A model generated the notes under the pieces. The model was not told the DNA's origin and made no database searches. It saw only the letters and a program-made list of their open reading frames with translations. The position numbers and the translations under genes are program-made. A DNA stretch of 64,000 nt from Sthenelais limicola. Taxonomy: Eukaryota; Annelida; Polychaeta; Phyllodocida; Sigalionidae. Below are positions 11,461-23,504 of this stretch, one piece after another. Every line of letters begins with the position of its first letter. The stretch's first letter is position 1. The stretch covers positions 106,056,194 through 106,120,193 of the forward strand of contig OW804096.1 of the NCBI GenBank assembly GCA_942159475.1, in the 5' to 3' direction.

Positions 11461-12630
11461 TTGGTAATTATTATAATAGAATATGAACAGGTAAACCCCG
11501 GGTAAACCATCACAAATAGCCAGGGCTAATCACTGTGGCAACTATAAGTTGGCCAGGCGAATAGTCATTATAAACTACCCTGGCGATTCGCCAGCAAAAA
11601 GTAGACAGGCAAGCAGGGCGATAGGGATTCGCCTTAAAACAAAGGGAATCATCGTATTCTGTAATTGACTGGATTCTGATAAAATATCGATCTCGTAATA
11701 ATGACCTTGCTAGCTCCTATCATGTTTTTGTTTGAAGCACCCCTTCTTGGCCTTTACATTACAGTTAATTGACATTGGACCTTTGACCTTAAATGGTATG
11801 GTGGACGATTCTTTGATCTTTAGTATGTTATTTAGCATTCTTGTATTGGAAGATTCTCTTTGTAAGCAGTGTAACTTTTAAAGAGACGTGTATATCTATA
11901 GCATCAAACAGCTAAATATTCATCAAGTATGATGGGAGTATGTTATAACGCTCTCTCTATGTTGTATCGGACTGACAGCAGGATCATAATGTGCATCTAG
12001 GATGTCAGCCGTCTGCAATGAATGTACGAGAGAATAGAAAATGAGATCGTGGAAAAGATCCCATTTGGCGGGAAAACGTGAAACACAATTATGTATATTG
12101 TAGCTGTGAAGTGCACATATTGCAACATTCTATCCTAAGGAAGTTTAATCCTGTTATATTTGTGGCGTGGAATTAAAGTATCACAATTTGTATTTTTTTA
12201 AAAAGTGAACATATCTGCTTTTCATGTACCCTTTCATTGACAATAGAATCCAAAAGCTTCTTAGATTCCTTTTTCTTGATAACGATGGAACTCTTGAGGT
12301 TGTCCGTACCATAGTAAGTGCCGCACCATAGTAAGTGCCAATTACACAAAAGCATTTAGGCAATGATTGATCCAAAGGGAGAAGAAGGAGATTCAGACCT
12401 GAAGAATAAAGACCTGCACTGGAAGACCCGGAAACAGAAGTCATCGCCTTTGTTTTATGGCAATAAAAAGTTCGATCAATTCTGGAATATAAATTTCGGC
12501 AGTAAATTTGTAATGCCTCCTATATATGATATTATTTCGGGCTCGTCGGAAGATCTATTTTTAGAGGCTTTCCTGTTCTGTATATTCTTATGGAATAAAA
12601 ATCCAATATATACATAACGGTGTCCGGTGT
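11461..12630. other. non-coding stretch with a 17-bp tandem repeat
   Basis: No supported gene. A small tandem duplication of accatagtaagtgcc occurs at about 12308-12341. Confidence 0.45.
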
Positions 12631-13281
12631 TTCCCCCGCCAACATTCTCCCCGCCGACAATCTCCCCGCCGCAATCTCCCCGCCGCAATCTCCCCGCCAT
12701 ACATTTTCCCCGCCCATCAATCTACCCGCCAAATTTCCTCCCCGCCGCCATTTCCCCCGCCTATTTCTTTTTCCTACATGAGTAGGGATCTTATGTTATG
12801 TGTCTGGAGATAAGTATATATCATGCGGATGATATATCACCCTGTATTGCGTAATAATATTGCAACATAATGCAATAGATGTTAAAATATATGGTTTCAT
12901 CTTCGCTCAATATTATATAAGTAATTTAAGGGTTTTAAATGTATTTCTTGATTAGTTATCATTATTTAACGAGCAGGGAGGGGGGTGCTGATATCTGGAT
13001 GACTTTGGTTAATAATGTAAATAAATAAATCGCAACCAACCATGTGATTATTACAGCATGCGGTACTGTACATATTGACTGTATATCCTTTTTATGTGTA
13101 CTTAATGAAACGACTATGTTTCAAAGGTAACGGCTGGAAGAGCTGGGAATATCCCTGAAATAAATCCGTGTATATATGAGAATTTGAGTAAATGTTCATC
13201 ATTCTTTGGCATTTAAATAAATTCAAATTTTAATCATTTATTGGCGGGGAGATTGTGGCGGGGAGATTGTTGGCGGGGGAA
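12631..13281. mobile_element. element with ccccgcc-rich inverted termini (non-autonomous)
   Basis: The left end starts ttcccccgccaac at 12631. It carries a run of diverged short units of the form ctccccgccgcaat to about 12755. The right end (about 13241-13281) has the reverse complement, ggcggggagattgt repeated and ending ggcgggggaa. The interior is about 480 bp, AT-rich and non-coding. Inverted termini built from short tandem units occur in some non-autonomous DNA transposons. I found no clear target-site duplication, so the exact ends and superfamily are open. Confidence 0.55.
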
Positions 13282-16200
13282 TGACCTAGAACCGTATTTA
13301 ACTAACACTAATAGCTACTTGCTTACGGCTTTGCCTTTCATTGGCGTGGCATGTTTTCTTTGCCTTCTTTTAAAATGTCACATTTTGGACATGTGATCAC
13401 AGGTTGAACTCGGGTACGTAACTCTTGGCAAAATAAAACATGGTACACTGCGAGTGCTTGAAATTGCATGGCGGGTGCAATGTGATTTTACCAAATGATC
13501 AAAGTTACCTTCATTTGTAATATGGAGAAGAGCTCTTTTCTGAGCTTGCCCTGTATCATTCAAAAATATTTTTCTTTGTTGTTCCTTTCGAAAACTGCCC
13601 TTTTGTTCATAGTTCTCCGTCAGTTTCTGCTTCAATTGAAGGTATCAGATGAGGAGGAAACAGTTTAGATTTGAATCTAAACATTATTTAGCTATTATAA
13701 TTTCTTTTATCTCAAAAATGATTGCTGCTAGGCAGATTAAGGCAAGGCTAAACAAAATAGCTAGAGGTAATTGCTGGAGGCAATGTTCTTGCAGTACGTG
13801 GTCTCTCCTGCAATATAATCTCTGTAATACCCTTTTTTCAGCCTGGTCACTCTGCCTGGTTTGATGCAAATAGGAAGCGACTGCATGGCAGTCAGAATAG
13901 GATCATACATTGTATGATGCCACTCGGGGGACCTATGGTTGTGATGGTCAACCACCGGTGGTAATAAGGTCTATATTAACTAGACAGTGAAGTTCCATAT
14001 ACGCCTCTTTTGACCTATGGAGAATTAGTGCATCAGGGAATGGGCCCCCTCTTTATCATAAACAGATCGCTTCTAATACTCAGTGAACCAGGCAATCATT
14101 ACATCTTAGCCGACATCACTACATCTAAGGAGAAAGTTCATGCCCTGGATAAAAGGAGATCCGAAGATTCGTCAGCGGGGATAGGGGACGGTTCAACGCT
14201 TCGCTTCGCTCACGGGTGGGTCCGGATAAAGCCCTTCTGAAATCCTTGTTCTTGCATCAACGTCCCGGTAAATCAAGTGTGGGAAGTGTTAATTATCCAC
14301 ACTGGCTAGAAACAATCTTTATGTGTTATTCATAGCAGTGAGTCAGGCGTTGTGTGATATACCTTGGTTAAGTATTGAGTGATTCTCATACTCCTGGGTG
14401 TAAAGAATTTAGAGCTCTTGTTTAATCATGCTCGTAAATCAATTATATATTCTGTCGAGATTAATAAACATCCAGTGGGGAAGTTATGTAGGCCAAAATT
14501 AGTGACACTTCATATGATTTACCGATGTTCTGTTTGCTGAAGTTCTTACGCGTCTGTATGGTCGTTATTCAGATATAGGTACAAGGCAAAGTGTGCTTGG
14601 TTTATTCCTTTACCACGTGAGAGAGTTGGAGAATCAATATCACTAGTCATTTGATTTGCTTCTCAGAGGGAAGGCACTCCCAAAGATAATTCCCATCATG
14701 GGATACTTTATTGCTAGGAATCACCCTTAGTCATAAAGCAGGCGTAAAGAAAATGGTACACAAGAAACTGCAATCATCGAACAATCTAGACGCTGTCTTA
14801 TGCCTTTAGCTAGTTAATGGGGTGCCATAAGAGCAATTGCTTCGGACCGCTGTATATCTTAGCTTTACATAAAAACCTGACACTTGGTTCTACATAGTAC
14901 CCAGCTCATCAAATCATTACTCTAGTGCGACAATAAACTCATCCAAATAAAAAGAATATGAGCTGTGAAGTATGAACAATAACTTGAATATCAAAAAAAC
15001 ATAACATATTCTGCAACGCATCGTTCATCTCAAGACTCAGATTCTGGTTGTTTCAAGCATCGGTTAAGGACGTGCATTATATTAATTGAAAAGTTAATTT
15101 CCTTTCCAGTTCTTGATAGTCTCGATGATAATGATCCGATAACAGCTATCGTCCCAAACCATTACATTGAAAGAGCATTTTATTTTAAGTGACCAACATC
15201 ATCAATGGGCGAGATTTCAAAATCAATTCTAATTAATCGCAAACACAGTCAATCGATTTATCAACTGAAAGAGGATTTTACACAGATTATCGCTCATAGT
15301 AAGATATCAGGATTCCTTCAAAAACATAAATGATATTTTAAAGTTTCTCGTTTGGTTAGTAGTTGTTGAAGTATGTTTCATTCAGTCAGTTTAAGTTTAG
15401 CATTAACTTGTCGGTAAGATGAATAATTAAGAAATTACGCATTTCTGGCGTATACCAAATATTTGTATGCGTCGCCTGAAAAGAAAATCAAGATGTTATG
15501 AAGAATATCTGCATGAGTTTTTCAGGGGCTGTTTTCAGTAAATGTTGATATCCTTGCTTGATTTAGATGGTGCTTTGCCAGAAAGGCAAACAATAGTCAG
15601 ATCATGTTTAAAGAGATGTCCCGTGGGCGTCCCATTGTCCGCTTTTGAGACAATAGTGTCCATTCTATTCATTTCATTGCTTTATTTGGTATATCTTTTA
15701 ACCATGAAGTAATGACATGACATTATATTCAAAACTAATACAAAGGTAAGTTTGTGGTAAGAGGTAAGTTTGTGGTAAGATTTACGGTAATACATTTGGA
15801 GATGGACGGAGGCAGATTGCTTGGTATTTTGAGACTAAATTTTGATAATGCTGACAAATGAATTGTCGTTCAAAAAGAGGGTAGACTCACCTATTTGGTG
15901 TATAGTTTCTATCCGCGCCTACAAACGTCTATAATGTGACCCAACCAAATGATGGGAGGCAAGAAATGGCCATCGGCTTGTACTATATAAATATAGTTTA
16001 CTGCCCAAATAAAAGGAAAGGTTCCACATCTTGGTTAGTGAACTAAAAGCACTGGCCTCTCCCATCGCAATCTCTCTCTGACACATGCTATCTGTATGTA
16101 AATCGTCCAACATTAAGAAAGATGAGGTATATTACTCAATCTACGTACAGTTGTGTGGAATTCTTACTCTGCAAAAGGTGGGAAACTAGCAGTGATCTAT

Positions 16201-17690
16201 CAAATTACCATTTGGCGCCAATTTCTGACTACCGCTATTCCATATATAGTTTTCGCTTGAGGTATTCTAACAAAGGTGAACCTTGAGCAGGATGTCACTC
16301 ACTATCGGGCCGCTGTTCTTTTCCTTAGGGGATATTCCTTCTAATATAATAATCCTTTTGATCAGATTTACAAATTTATGCTTGGATGCATGCCAAGGAT
16401 CTGTCATATATTGTACATCTAATAAAGGAACATTGCCCAGGGAAAAAACCTTGCCCAAAGGACTGACTTCTTTAGACCTCGTTATATCTAAACCCCTCAT
16501 ATATATACTCAGACTTGATTAGCTTCGCTTTAAAAATCCATTTATAATGTCACTAAGGGGCGATTGCCAATGCAGTCAATATATGCGTGGAATCTACTCC
16601 CCCGTGACCAATACAGAAGTGGAAGCCCGGCAGCCATATGCTCGGTTTACAAGCCATCCTTAAGCTGTTGGCACATAATAATATAGATATACGCTTGCCT
16701 GTGCCTAAACTGGGACCACACCTTTTCCCAACATTCTACCAATTTACAGATCAGTAAAAAGTGGATAATCTGACGTTACATACAGAGGTGATCATATATA
16801 TCCCCTTCCTATTGGCTCTTTTATATTCCCGATGCCAAGTTCCCCTCAGTGTTGGCCAATCTTAGTGCTGCAATGAATAAGATAAGTCACAGTGTTATGC
16901 CAATGCAATAAAGCATCCCAACAGAAGCACTGGCTACTTACATGGACCCTATAGTGTCCGGCATCTAAAATACCTCCAGCCACTACAGAAGAGATTATAA
17001 CCCTATAAAACTTCAACCACCCCACTATACTCTGTTGCACAGGACAACGTTAAAGTAAACGCCATGTATAATACTGTTAGCATTGACATTTTTATTAAAA
17101 GCTTAGAACGTGGTTAGGGGATGTGTGTCGCAATTTGGCTACAAAGGTTTTTGCTTTAACAGGAATCTGTATTCCTTAATTTTCACCAAGCAAAATATAT
17201 TTTGAACACCTTTAAACACGACACAGATCCACGGCTGTTGATTTTCCCTGAAGTTAACAGGTTATAATTTAACATAATTATTACAAGGGAAATAATCGAT
17301 TAAGCCCCAGAGGATTCATCAGCCGTAGTCTTTCAAGGGAAGACCAGCCGTTTTTATGGGCGGCGAATATAGTTGTATATAGTTAGCACTGGCAATACAC
17401 ACCAATTAATAGAATGAGTTGTAAATTATGATTATTAATACATTAATTGTGATAAGGGAAATGGAGCGAGTGAGAATGAAATAATGGGTATTAGGTGTAC
17501 AATGTGCTCTGCTAGGTATTCTATTAAAACATACCGTAACGTGAAGCTGATAAGTCACCAAAGCCTACCGCAAATGCGATGTTCCTACTGCCCATGTAAT
17601 GCTCTTTCCGCACGCTTCGCAGTCGATCTTATAATTGTTAACTACTGTGCTCTGGGATCTATTATAGAGAGATAGGATAGAATCCGGTTC
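13282..17690. other. non-coding stretch
   Basis: No gene supported. Overlapping open frames at 13649-13955, 14010-14240 and 16267-16522 have no domain features and look like chance. There is a short 19-bp tandem duplication (aggtaagtttgtggtaag) at about 15744-15781. Confidence 0.45.
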
Positions 17691-18230
17691 AGACATTTAT
17701 GTCTTATTCCAAGGTGATTACGCTTCTGTGTTCGGATCAAGTGATTTACTAGGTCAAAAACTGTTCTGTAGTCGATAAAAGATAAGAGGGTTGATCTGGT
17801 CAGATCTAGATTGTCAGATTATAGGAGTTACCAGGTAAAAGAACAAATTGAAGTTTAGTAATCTGGAATGAACAATTTTCTCAGCTATTTCCCCTGGTGT
17901 TGGGAGCAAAGATAGAGGCCTGTAAATATTGATTTTAGTACTATCGCCTCCTTTGATAGTTTAAAAAGTTGGACCACTGTACCAAGTTTCCAGGCTGATG
18001 GAAAGATTTAGGCATTTAGTTACCCCAGGGATAATTTCAATAAATGCATCCTTAATGACTCGATTGGGGATTTGGTCGAGTGCTCAGGACTTAGTATTAA
18101 TTTGATTTACAAGAGCAATAACCTCATGCTCTGTTTATTTAATGTCAACCATAATTATTGGGGAAGCCGGGGTGATAAGTTGCCAGTTGTGATTAGTGCA
18201 TGGTAGTGTTATCAATCAGTTTTGGAGACT
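17690..18230 (-). pseudogene. decayed LINE reverse-transcriptase fragment
   Basis: This is an old relic in the minus strand, with stops and frame changes. In one frame the start of an RT domain is readable: residues like ALDQIPNRVIKDAF, then a stretch equivalent to LxNLSIxxGxxP, then GGDSTKINIYRPLSLLP (the conserved NYRPISLLP block) and GEIAEKIVHSRL. In another frame further along, FIDYRTVFDLVNH corresponds to the F-D-xxKAFDxVNH block holding the first catalytic Asp. The order and spacing are those of CR1/Jockey-like RTs. No ends or target-site duplication are visible. It is much older than the other LINEs in this window. Confidence 0.72.
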
Positions 18231-19375
18231 CAGTGAAGTATGCGGGTATAGAATAGGGTTATTGGCTCCACCATTTAGTTTAATTTTTTAATTCATTGGT
18301 TTCATTGGTCAAGCTATGAGATGGTTTAAGACATTTAGCATTGTTTCTGGCAATGTTTTTACTTGCGTTATCCATGGATTCTTCGAAACACAGATTATAA
18401 GATTTTTTATGTCAGATCATGGAAATTGTAATCTTTTTTCTGCATGTATACAAACTTTGTCCATGAAAGGACCGTCATATCAATTTATAAAGAATAACCA
18501 AGACTTGCATTACATTTTTCTCTTTTCATTCTAATAAAATCAATTTGGTAACATTAGCATTTGATTACCATGACAACATTCCCTGGCAACCCAATAAACC
18601 AGGAATATATTTCTTAAAACATTGAACCGGAATCAATTACTGAAAACGTTTAAAGAATCTCCCAGAAAAGGGGTCATTTTCATATGTAACCTACTTTTAC
18701 CGGATGCATCCTATTACCTAAAAATTATAAACATTTCTGTAAACAAATAATTTTATATCAAACTTCCTTTTACCAAAACCTCTTTACTTATCTACATTTA
18801 TTAAATTTTACAATAGATAATCATTTTAATTACCCAGACCTGCCATCCAATTTCTATTATTAGCTAGGTTTGGAGTTATGCAAATATACGTATTATGACT
18901 CCACATAAGGTCCATAAGAGAAAGTCCAACGATCCATCTTCTATGATTGTCCTCTGATAGTACAAAACCTCAAGGTGGGACATTTCAATGTTAAAAGGTT
19001 CCGGTCAGATTGACCTCTCTTTAGAATATATCCTATTACTTCGAAATGGTTCAAACTGTTGCCATGATATGTCAACCACTTATCTCCACAATATAATAGA
19101 TGAGTAAGATCGGCGCACGGTTATTGATATGGACGCTTCATTGGCTAGTACCCTTCCAATGCAATTTAGCCTTGGTCGGGGCTCTGCAGTTCTAATTTCC
19201 CAATTGATTCTTTTCATTTTTCGAACTTATCTCATGGGTTCAATGTATAGGTTTTCTAAAACAATTGCTGCACTGAAGAATGAGGATTCCCCCCTGTACC
19301 TTTTCATAGGAACACATGGCCCATTGCACTATATACGATACGATTGTGTCTCTTAGCACCATCATACTGTCGGCC
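18231..19375. other. non-coding stretch
   Basis: AT-rich, with only short open frames. I see no gene or repeat that I can support. Confidence 0.45.
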
Positions 19376-19387
19376 GTTCGCACTCTT
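19376..19387. repeat. putative target-site duplication, left copy
   Basis: gttcgcactctt sits directly against the A-rich tail of the minus-strand LINE and resembles gttcacactctt at 25905-25916 (11 of 12). The match is short, so it is only suggestive. Confidence 0.5.
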
Positions 19388-19709
19388 TTTTCTTTTTTTT
19401 TTGTCCAACACCGGATCTTTATTTAACAAAAACATGTAGATAACAGGTAAAGTTAATAATACATCGAACAAATCGTTGAAAAATATATAAAATTTGACTT
19501 TCGCTTTACAGTTTTCTCTTTCTAAGCAAGATTACATGACTTTAGCAGAGTGATTATTTTGAGTACATGTCGTTAATTTTTACTCTGGACCTTTAACTTT
19601 TCTGGAGTATTTTCTCCTTTTTAATATTTTTTCTCTGTTTTTCAGGGATTTTTTTCTACACAAAACTTTTTCTAGGTTATTTCCCCCGTTCCTTATTGGA
19701 AGGCTGGGG

Positions 19710-22700
19710 TTATAGGTTATTAAAGATATTCTTCCATGGCTTAAATGGTTTTCTCGAGCTTGGGTCGTATTCTGCTGCCACTTTTAAACCTGACAGCCTT
19801 GTTTTGAACTCTGGTACAAAGTTGTCATATGATATATTATTATTTCCAAACAATCTCTGTCTGTGTACATACGACTTACCAACTAATAATATGAAGTTGA
19901 TCTGTTTGATTTTTTTACTATCTCCCTCTAGCCTGAAGATAATTTCTTTGGGGGTAAGAGGATGTTGTAGAGTATTAAAAAAACCTATAAAGTTGGTTAC
20001 CCAATCTTTGATATCTAACCAGAATTCCTCTACTCTTTTGCATTTAGCAAAGAAGTGTATGATATCATCTCGAAGACCACAGAAATCGCAGTCGTCGTTA
20101 AGTTTTACACCTATTCTCAATAAACGTGTGTTACAGCATATATTTCTATGTAATACCTTATATTGAAAGGCTTGAAGCCGTACATCTTTCGTGATTTTAT
20201 AGGGTAATATGAAGATTTTCTTCCAATACTCCTCTCTGTCTAGATTTCCCTGTATTCTTAATATGTCTGACCATTTGGCCAGCTTGGGTAGATTGATCTT
20301 ACAGCTGAGAATAAACATTTTGTACAACGATTTTGCATTTGTCTTTAAAACATTTGTTCTTGCGTTACCAATTGGAATTGATATTTCTTCATTGATATCA
20401 TTTAGCTCTTCTGGGTTAATCGCATCTATCCATTTTGTTGGCATGGCATGCTTGATGTGTAGCCTTTCGACGAAATTAACCTTTAAGTCATACCTTTCTT
20501 CGAATTGTTGAGGCGTTAGAAATTGTAGGTCATTGGTCAATACATCTCGTACATATATTATCCCTGCCTCTTTCCATGTTTTAAAGTTAACAGATTTTTT
20601 TGTTACACTTGATATGTACATTTCTCCATATTCTTTCGTTTGTGACCTCTATAGAGGTCTCTGGGCTTCGGTTATAATATACCTCGGCCCATGCAGAAAA
20701 CATTTCTTTATAAAACTCATTATGCAATTTTGTTGTTATTTCTCTAGACAAGAATATGTCATTAACACTCCAGCCTTCTACTGCCTTTAGCACCCTTAGC
20801 CATTTGTCTTCTGGGGCTAGTAAGGCTTTTTGGACCCAACGTACGCGATTTACTTTGATTATATTTTGGAGTGATCTGAGGCCTAAGCCTCCTCTTTCAA
20901 TATCATGTATTAACCACTTTGTCCCTATTTTGTAGGACTTGTCATTCCATATGAAATCGAGTAATATTTTTTTGAAGGCTTGGGTGGTTACATTATCAAT
21001 ACTTATACACAACCGAACATATTGGATTTTTGACATAAGAAGAGAGTTGCAAATAACAATTTTACCTTTGATAGATAAATTTCTATTTCCCCACGTTCCT
21101 GCTATGTCTTGGATACTTTCCTTCAGGGAATTACAATTCATTTTGACTATCTCTTCGTGTTTTCTTGGGTAAGCTAATACTATACCCAAGATTTTAATTT
21201 TCTTAACCCATTTTATTTCGTCACAAACACTGTTGTCGCATTGTATATTACCAATGTTAAAACCTTTGGTTTTTTGTATATTTAGCTTCAACCCAGTTAC
21301 ACTTGAAAAGTGTTTAATTGTTTCAAGGGAAGCTATCATAGATTTTTCATTTTTAATCATAAGGGTTAAATCATCTGCAAATTGTACAATTTTATTTTGC
21401 TGGTCACCAATGGTGATCCCTTCTATTTCCTCATTAGATCTTATCTTATTAGCAAGTTTCTCCACTACTAACGTAATAACGTAAACAATGTCGACGATAG
21501 GGGGTCCCCTTGCTTCATGCCTCTCTCTATTTCAAACCATGACGAGGCTAGTCCATTATTGCAAAAGCATGCTCTAGAGTTTTTAAGAAGTGTGCGAACC
21601 CATTTAATAATGTTTTCGCCAAAGTTGTATGATTCTAAAGCTCTGAATAAAAAACCCCAATCGATGGAATCATAAGCCTTAGAGAAGTCGAGGGAGAGTA
21701 TAAACCCCTACTCCTTCTTCTCTTGCAGCCACCAGATTGTGTCATCGATTTTCCTTACCGCCTCTCCTATATATCGGCCTCTAACAAAACCATGTTGGTC
21801 CTGATTGATTAAATTTGGTAATAGGGGGTTCATTCTGTTAGAGATTGCCTTGGATATTAATTTATAATCTGAATTTAGAAGAGTTATGGGACGCAAATTT
21901 GATATGAATCTCGAGTCTACATCCTTTTTAGGGATTACATTTATTAGACCTTTTGTTTGCTCCTTAGACATTTCACCTTCATTGAAGCATTCATTTAACA
22001 TTTCCATGAATAAAACATTAATTTCCGGCCAGCACACTTTATAGAATGCTGATCCTAGCCCATCCGAACCAGGAGATTTTCCAGATTTAGTTTCTTTCAA
22101 TGCAGAAATGATTTCATGTTCAGAGATTTCTCTGTCCATGTGATTCTTTTCTTGCTCATTTATTTTTCTTCCTTCTTCGTCTGCCATAAATAAGTGAGTG
22201 TCTGGGTGTTCCAGGTCTCTTTTCTTATATAAAGCATTGTAGAAGTTTTTCCCTACTGCCAGTATTTCTCTGGGTTCGGATATAGTTATATCTTCATGTA
22301 CTAGATTCTTGATAACTTTCTTTTCTGAATTCCACTTTTCTAAATTGAGAAAATACTTGGACGGTCTTTCACCCTGCACTAGCCAATTGGCCCTTGACCT
22401 TGTCAAGGCCCCTTTGGCTTTGCATTTCTCGAAGTAATCTAATTTGTTTTTCAACAGTTTGAATTCATTTAATTCTTCTTCGTCCATCTCTTCCTGTGAG
22501 TCTAGCTTCTCCAGCCTGTTCTTACAATTTCTTTCTTCTTTGCTTTGTTTTTTGGCTTTGACCTTACCCATTGTTATTGAATTCAATTTGACAATATATT
22601 TGAAGAGATCCCATCTATCCCTAGCACATTCCGTGCTGTACAGATTGTTAACCTCTTGGATCGTGTCTCTGACCATGATAATAAAGTTAGGGTTTTCCAT

Positions 22701-23454
22701 AATTTTCTCATTAAGCTTCCACATAACACTTTCTCTCTTTCTTACCAGGGTACTTACTTCAATGCTTAGCAATTTGTGGTCTGATAGTCCGAAGAATTCT
22801 ACTTTCGTATCAGTTACACGATTTCTCATACCATTATCTATGAACACATAGTCTAACCTGGAGGTGGAGTTATTTTGCCTCCAAGTATGAAAGGATCCGC
22901 TTCCATGTCTGATTTTAAAAATGTCAGCTAGATCAAAATTTTCTAACATATCTTCCAATATATCTTTGTTTTTATATTTATCTCCCTGGTCAAGGTCTAT
23001 GTTAAAGTCCCCTAGTAACACTAGGTGGTCAAAATTCGTTCTTCTAATTATTTCACTTACATCAGCTAGTACCTTGCCCTGCTCGTCAGGGGCTACAGTT
23101 GTTGGCATGTATACATTTATGATTAGGAAGAATTCATCATCAATTTTAGCTCTTACATACACTATTCGACCGTTTAGGTCTCTACCTTCAGTACACTCTG
23201 AACATTTGATGTTATCAGAAAACAGTATGGCCACGCCTCTACTATTAGAGCGACCGTGACTTGCTACCATTTTAAATTTCCATTGTGATTTCCAAATCTC
23301 ATAATCATCAACTTTACTGTGGGTTTCTTGCAACCCTATAATACACCTTCCTCTTTTCTCGCTTTAGCTTAGAGAAGACAGATTTTCTTCTTTCGATACC
23401 ACTTAGACCATTAACATTTAAAATTATAAAATTGATTTTTTCGTTTTTGATCAT
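19710..23454 (-). pseudogene. LINE ORF2: endonuclease, reverse transcriptase, CCHC (disrupted)
   Basis: ORF2 would start at the ATG 23454-23452 (MIKNEKINFIILNVNGLS, an AP-endonuclease N-terminus). The endonuclease continues with LQETHSK, RGVAILFS, LGDFNIDLD and SRLDYVFID, and ends with an LSDHKLLSIE block. The RT has GSDGLGSAFYK, SNLRPITLLNSDYK, QHGFVRGRYIG, ILSLDFSKAYDSIDW, MKQGDPLSS and the catalytic FADD at 21381-21370. The C-terminus carries a zinc motif, C-x2-C-x7-H-x4-C (CDFCGLRDDIIHFFAKC). Breaks: a frameshift near 23320-23350 within the endonuclease, an in-frame TAG at 21710-21708, a frameshift near 21470, and a frameshift near 20600. All domains are otherwise readable, with FADD rather than the more common YADD. 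Motifs and architecture place it in the L1/Tx1 group. Confidence 0.9.
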
Positions 23455-23504
23455 TGTGATGGCATAATTGTTTTCAAAGGTGGAATAAAAGTTCTTGTGT
23501 ATAT

